Below are positions 61,853 to 64,000 of a stretch of DNA of 64,000 bases, piece after piece. The notes under the pieces were generated by a model. The model ran no database searches and was not told where the DNA came from. It saw nothing but the letters and a program-made list of their open reading frames with translations. This stretch comes from Flavobacteriales bacterium. Lineage in GTDB: Bacteria; Bacteroidota; Bacteroidia; Flavobacteriales_E; Vicingaceae. Numbering within the stretch: the first letter of the stretch is position 1; each line of letters opens with the position of its first letter. Both the position numbers and the translations under genes were made by a program. The stretch is from contig JABAZP010000025.1 in NCBI GenBank assembly GCA_018608405.1, positions 26,820-90,819 of the forward strand, written 5' to 3'.

Positions 61853-61926
61853 GGCGAGGTAGCTCAGTTGGTTAGAGCGTCGGATTCATAACCCGGAGGT
61901 CACGGGTTCAAATCCCGTTCTCGCTA
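61853..61926 (+). tRNA. tRNA-Met (CAT anticodon)
   Basis: This is a 74-nt cloverleaf. The acceptor GGCGAGG pairs with TCTCGCT (G-T pairs at both ends). The D stem is GCTC/GAGC, and the anticodon loop TTCATAA has CAT. The anticodon stem has one A-C mismatch at its base. The T arm is ACGGG-TTCAAAT-CCCGT. CCA is not encoded. Elongator Met is most likely, since no initiator-type C1:A72 mismatch is seen. An Ile2 (lysidine) identity cannot be excluded by sequence alone. Confidence 0.9.
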
Positions 61927-61940
61927 CAAGTCAAACAAAA

Positions 61941-61966
61941 CCCCTGAAATTTTGCTATTTCAGGGG
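61941..61966 (+). terminator. First hairpin after tRNA-Met
   Basis: CCCCTGAAAT and ATTTCAGGGG form a 10-bp perfect stem with a 6-nt loop, starting 15 nt after the tRNA. No strong T-run follows directly, so it may act in 3' processing or with the next hairpin. Confidence 0.6.
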
Positions 61967-61987
61967 TGTGTTTGGAAAGTGTGTTTG

Positions 61988-62014
61988 GAGAGTGTGTTTG
62001 GAACACTCTCATTT
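61988..62014 (+). terminator. Terminator of the tRNA-Met unit
   Basis: GAGAGTGT and ACACTCTC form an 8-bp stem with a 7-nt loop, followed by ATTTTTCTTTT. Three GTGTGTTTGGA direct repeats lie across and before it (about 61966-62003). Confidence 0.8.
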
Positions 62015-62045
62015 TTCTTTTAAACGGTATTCTAAGTTTTTTTCT

Positions 62046-62285
62046 TTAATCATATAGATCATCATCTATCTGTCTTCCTTCTTGGTTTGATATATTTTTC
62101 TTTACAGCTATAACTGCTGTTCTTCCATTCTCAATTACTGATCTTATTATTTTCTCCAACTGGTTCGATTGATTATGGTTTGTTCCTATCCATCCACCTT
62201 CAATAATCGTTTTAAATCCTGTATTGTCAAAATACCTTCCAACATTCTTATATGAGTCTATGAAGCTCTTAATGCCCCAATGATT
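62046..62285 (-). pseudogene. Start-less 80-codon coding fragment
   Basis: A minus-strand frame with no ATG reads GIKSFIDSYKNVGRYFDNTG, FKTIIEGGWIGTNHNQSNQ and VIENGRTAVIAVKKN to TAA at 62046. The residues look protein-like, but no start codon exists after the upstream TGA. It faces the 62280 gene head to head with a 6-nt overlap. It may be the 3' remnant of a lost gene. The family is unknown. Confidence 0.4.
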
Positions 62286-62828
62286 TCAATAACTCCAACT
62301 CACAAAGCATATATTTCAGGATGCTTAATGGAACATGTTATTGACAACAGTGAAACTATTTTAAGTTCAAAGGATTTTGAATTTTTAATAGAACATGATC
62401 GCAAAGATTGGGATGCCAAGTTTTTGAGATACGATACTGCCGCTCAATTGAGAAATAAATTTAGCCCTAATAGATTGGGCAGTAAACACAGGCTTATATA
62501 TCCAATTCAAGAATTGATTGAAAAGGTATTGGATTGCTATAAGGTTCTTTATTCAGTAACAGATCACGGCAAAATTTATAAAGTCGCCATTTGCATTTCA
62601 GAAACTCAGAGTTGGAACATTGAAGTCGAATCTGAATACTCTTTTGATTCGATCTCAATTAGTACTTATCCTGCTGATTATAGAAGAAATTATATGCACT
62701 CAGCAACACCTTCGGTTATTCTTGACCTTATTCAATCCTTTGAAAAAGAGAATGAATTAGGCTCAGGACAATTAAGGTTAAAGCAATTAATAGAGAAGAT
62801 TCTTGAATCTAAAATGGAGCTTGTGTAA
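62280..62828 (+). CDS. Hypothetical protein downstream of tRNA-Met
   Basis: This is a 182-residue soluble protein (MISITPTHKAYISGCLMEHV) with mixed helix and strand and a C-terminal helical end. There is no signal peptide, catalytic motif or recognised family. Its location next to a tRNA, a truncated tRNA copy and a start-less fragment suggests accessory or horizontally acquired DNA. Confidence 0.55.
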   Translation: MISITPTHKAYISGCLMEHVIDNSETILSSKDFEFLIEHDRKDWDAKFLRYDTAAQLRNKFSPNRLGSKHRLIYPIQELIEKVLDCYKVLYSVTDHGKIYKVAICISETQSWNIEVESEYSFDSISISTYPADYRRNYMHSATPSVILDLIQSFEKENELGSGQLRLKQLIEKILESKMELV

Positions 62829-62858
62829 AGCAGCTTAGATTTTATACTCATTTATTGA

Positions 62859-63386
62859 TTACTCAATCACCTCAGTTACTTTCCCGCAACGTAGCATCTT
62901 ATCTCCAAAATAAGGGTTGTATACTTTCTGCTCATCGCTAATCCAATACGCTCCTGTGTTATCAAAAGCCATGGGGCAATATTGCTGATAGATCGGCATG
63001 TCCGCATGATCTATATTCTTCACAAAGATGTACATGTTGTTTGATAAGCCTTGGAAATAGATTCGTTGTTGATCCACATCTTTAGATTGCTCTATTAACT
63101 TTACTTCATGGAATAATTTCTCTATAAATTTATTCTCGTTTTCTTCGAAATCGAATACAAGACTTCCTGCTGCATAGGCAGCGGCTTCAGCATCAGTACT
63201 CACTAGGGCATCTTTAATCTTTAAATATCCCGTCAAAATTTGTTGAGCTGTTTCTTCATTGAGGTTTGCTGCTTTAATTTCACTGTCACTGATCTTATTT
63301 GAACTTGCAGAATAACTGCTATCAGATGTTGATTCTTGGCAAGCTATTAAGCTGAGAAAAAGGGTTATTGTTATTATCGTTTTCAT
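62859..63386 (-). CDS. DUF3347 lipoprotein
   Basis: This is a 175-residue lipoprotein (signal ITITLFLSLIAC) with the DUF3347 domain: YLKIKDALVSTDAEAAAYAA in the helical half, FQGLSNNMYIFVK, and the conserved end YQQYCPMAFDNTGAYWISDE, then NPYFGDKMLRCG. The Cys, Met and His residues in the C-terminal part fit a metal (copper) site. DUF3347 often accompanies CusB-type efflux genes and multicopper oxidases. The neighbouring upstream gene here is a multicopper oxidase. Confidence 0.85.
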   Translation of the reverse strand: MKTIITITLFLSLIACQESTSDSSYSASSNKISDSEIKAANLNEETAQQILTGYLKIKDALVSTDAEAAAYAAGSLVFDFEENENKFIEKLFHEVKLIEQSKDVDQQRIYFQGLSNNMYIFVKNIDHADMPIYQQYCPMAFDNTGAYWISDEQKVYNPYFGDKMLRCGKVTEVIE

Positions 63387-63447
63387 CTCTTTTTATTTTT
63401 AGTTTCTATTTTTTTCAGGTCTTTAATATTGGCTATAGAAGCAGGTT

Positions 63448-64000
63448 TTATTTGACTACAATTCTTTTTGTAACTTCTGTTTCCTCATATTCCAATGTGA
63501 TAATATTAATCCCTATTGGCAAATTTTTCAATAAAATCAGATTATTTTCAATTTGCTGTTTTGTTTCTATAATCTTACCTAAAACATCTCTTACAATAAC
63601 GTTTATAGGAATTTTAGTTACTCTAATTGTTATATCGCCATCGCTGGGATTTGGGTATACAGAAATTTTATTTTCGTCAATATAATTATCGCTCACTGAT
63701 AACGGATTGGATACAACAAATTGGCCCATCATTCCTCCATCCTCATGGGTTAATAAGTGACAGTGATACATATAGGGCACAGCTATGTTTGAGAAATCTT
63801 CAAACTTGGCTATGAATCGAACTGTTTCTTGCGGTTTTACCAAGACTACATCTTTCCTGCCCTGCTCATTAACAGGAGGAGTAACACCATTTCTTGTTAA
63901 TATATAAAACTGAACATCGTGAATATGGAATGGATGCGAAATAGCTGATTGATTAGTTAATTGCCAAATTTCTGTGTTATTCAAAGGTATTGTGTAATTA
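63448..64000 (-). CDS. Multicopper oxidase with T9SS sorting domain (5' part outside window)
   Basis: The frame runs open to the window edge and includes NYTIPLNNTEIWQLTNQS before the C-terminal copper-binding blocks HPFHIHDVQFYI and YMYHCHLLTHEDGGMMGQF (type 1 and trinuclear ligands, HCHxxxHxxxGM). A T9SS sorting domain follows (ISVYPNPSDGDITI, ending KRIVVK). It is an exported CueO/CotA-like oxidase, likely detoxifying Cu(I). At least 184 residues are seen. The N-terminal cupredoxin domains lie to the right. Confidence 0.9.
   Translation of the reverse strand, partial: NYTIPLNNTEIWQLTNQSAISHPFHIHDVQFYILTRNGVTPPVNEQGRKDVVLVKPQETVRFIAKFEDFSNIAVPYMYHCHLLTHEDGGMMGQFVVSNPLSVSDNYIDENKISVYPNPSDGDITIRVTKIPINVIVRDVLGKIIETKQQIENNLILLKNLPIGINIITLEYEETEVTKRIVVK

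Overview
The window looks like a chromosomal segment of a low-GC member of the Bacteroidota, most likely Flavobacteriales. Several signs point there: type IX secretion (T9SS) C-terminal sorting domains of the YPNPS..G type on six proteins, promoters with a TAnnTTTG -7 box, few Shine-Dalgarno sequences, frequent TTG/GTG starts, and families typical of the phylum (DUF6952, DUF6503, DUF6155, TIGR02757, DUF3347, DUF4397). I could not run any database search. Family names come from recognised motifs and length.

Layout. 1-1.5 kb: the 5' part of a secreted protein with a duplicated module, cut by the window edge. 1.8-4.6 kb: a peroxide-defence block (oxyR divergent from ahpC, a thioredoxin, a DUF6952 protein, and a dps gene reduced to 33 codons). 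4.6-9.8 kb: a lipoprotein, a YdeI-CDGSH fusion, a DUF2130 protein, a rhodanese and a dead ABC-F gene. 9.9-12.5 kb: a compact msrB-msrA-selO redox-repair operon. 12.5-25 kb: small membrane and hypothetical genes mixed with decayed genes (a DUF4397/T9SS protein, a nitroreductase joined to the tail of an mrr nuclease, a class A penicillin-binding protein) and dispersed repeats. 25-30 kb: two DEAD-box RNA helicases around a cold-shock protein. 30-39.6 kb: T9SS proteins, a DEAH helicase, prfC, and TlpA- and SCO1-type thioredoxin-fold proteins.

39.6-55.5 kb is the most coherent system: a vitamin B12 acquisition locus on the minus strand. It starts with a cobalamin riboswitch (about 55356-55530). 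Next come two T9SS-sorted surface proteins, a TonB-dependent receptor (BtuB-like), a BtuG-like beta-propeller lipoprotein, a BtuF-like binding protein and a DUF71/COG2102 ATP-pyrophosphatase, all overlapping or 1 nt apart. After a 71-nt gap there is a 2016-residue exported repeat protein, then a lipoprotein binding protein, a FecCD permease and an ATPase. The giant repeat protein, with 22 repeats of about 57 residues followed by three of 54, is the least explained member.

55.6-64 kb: a SUI1-type factor, TIGR02757, an acyltransferase, DUF3817, an S1/P1 nuclease, a thioesterase, an inactivated sulfide:quinone reductase, tRNA-Met with a truncated upstream copy, and a copper-related DUF3347/multicopper oxidase pair cut by the right edge.

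Two cross-cutting observations stand out. First, an identical palindrome, GTAAC-N4-GTTAC, lies about 52-53 nt upstream of both sulfur-metabolism genes (the rhodanese and the sulfide:quinone reductase), which suggests a shared regulator. Second, pseudogenes are abundant. Their lesions cluster several per gene while very long neighbours are intact, which fits real gene decay better than sequencing error.
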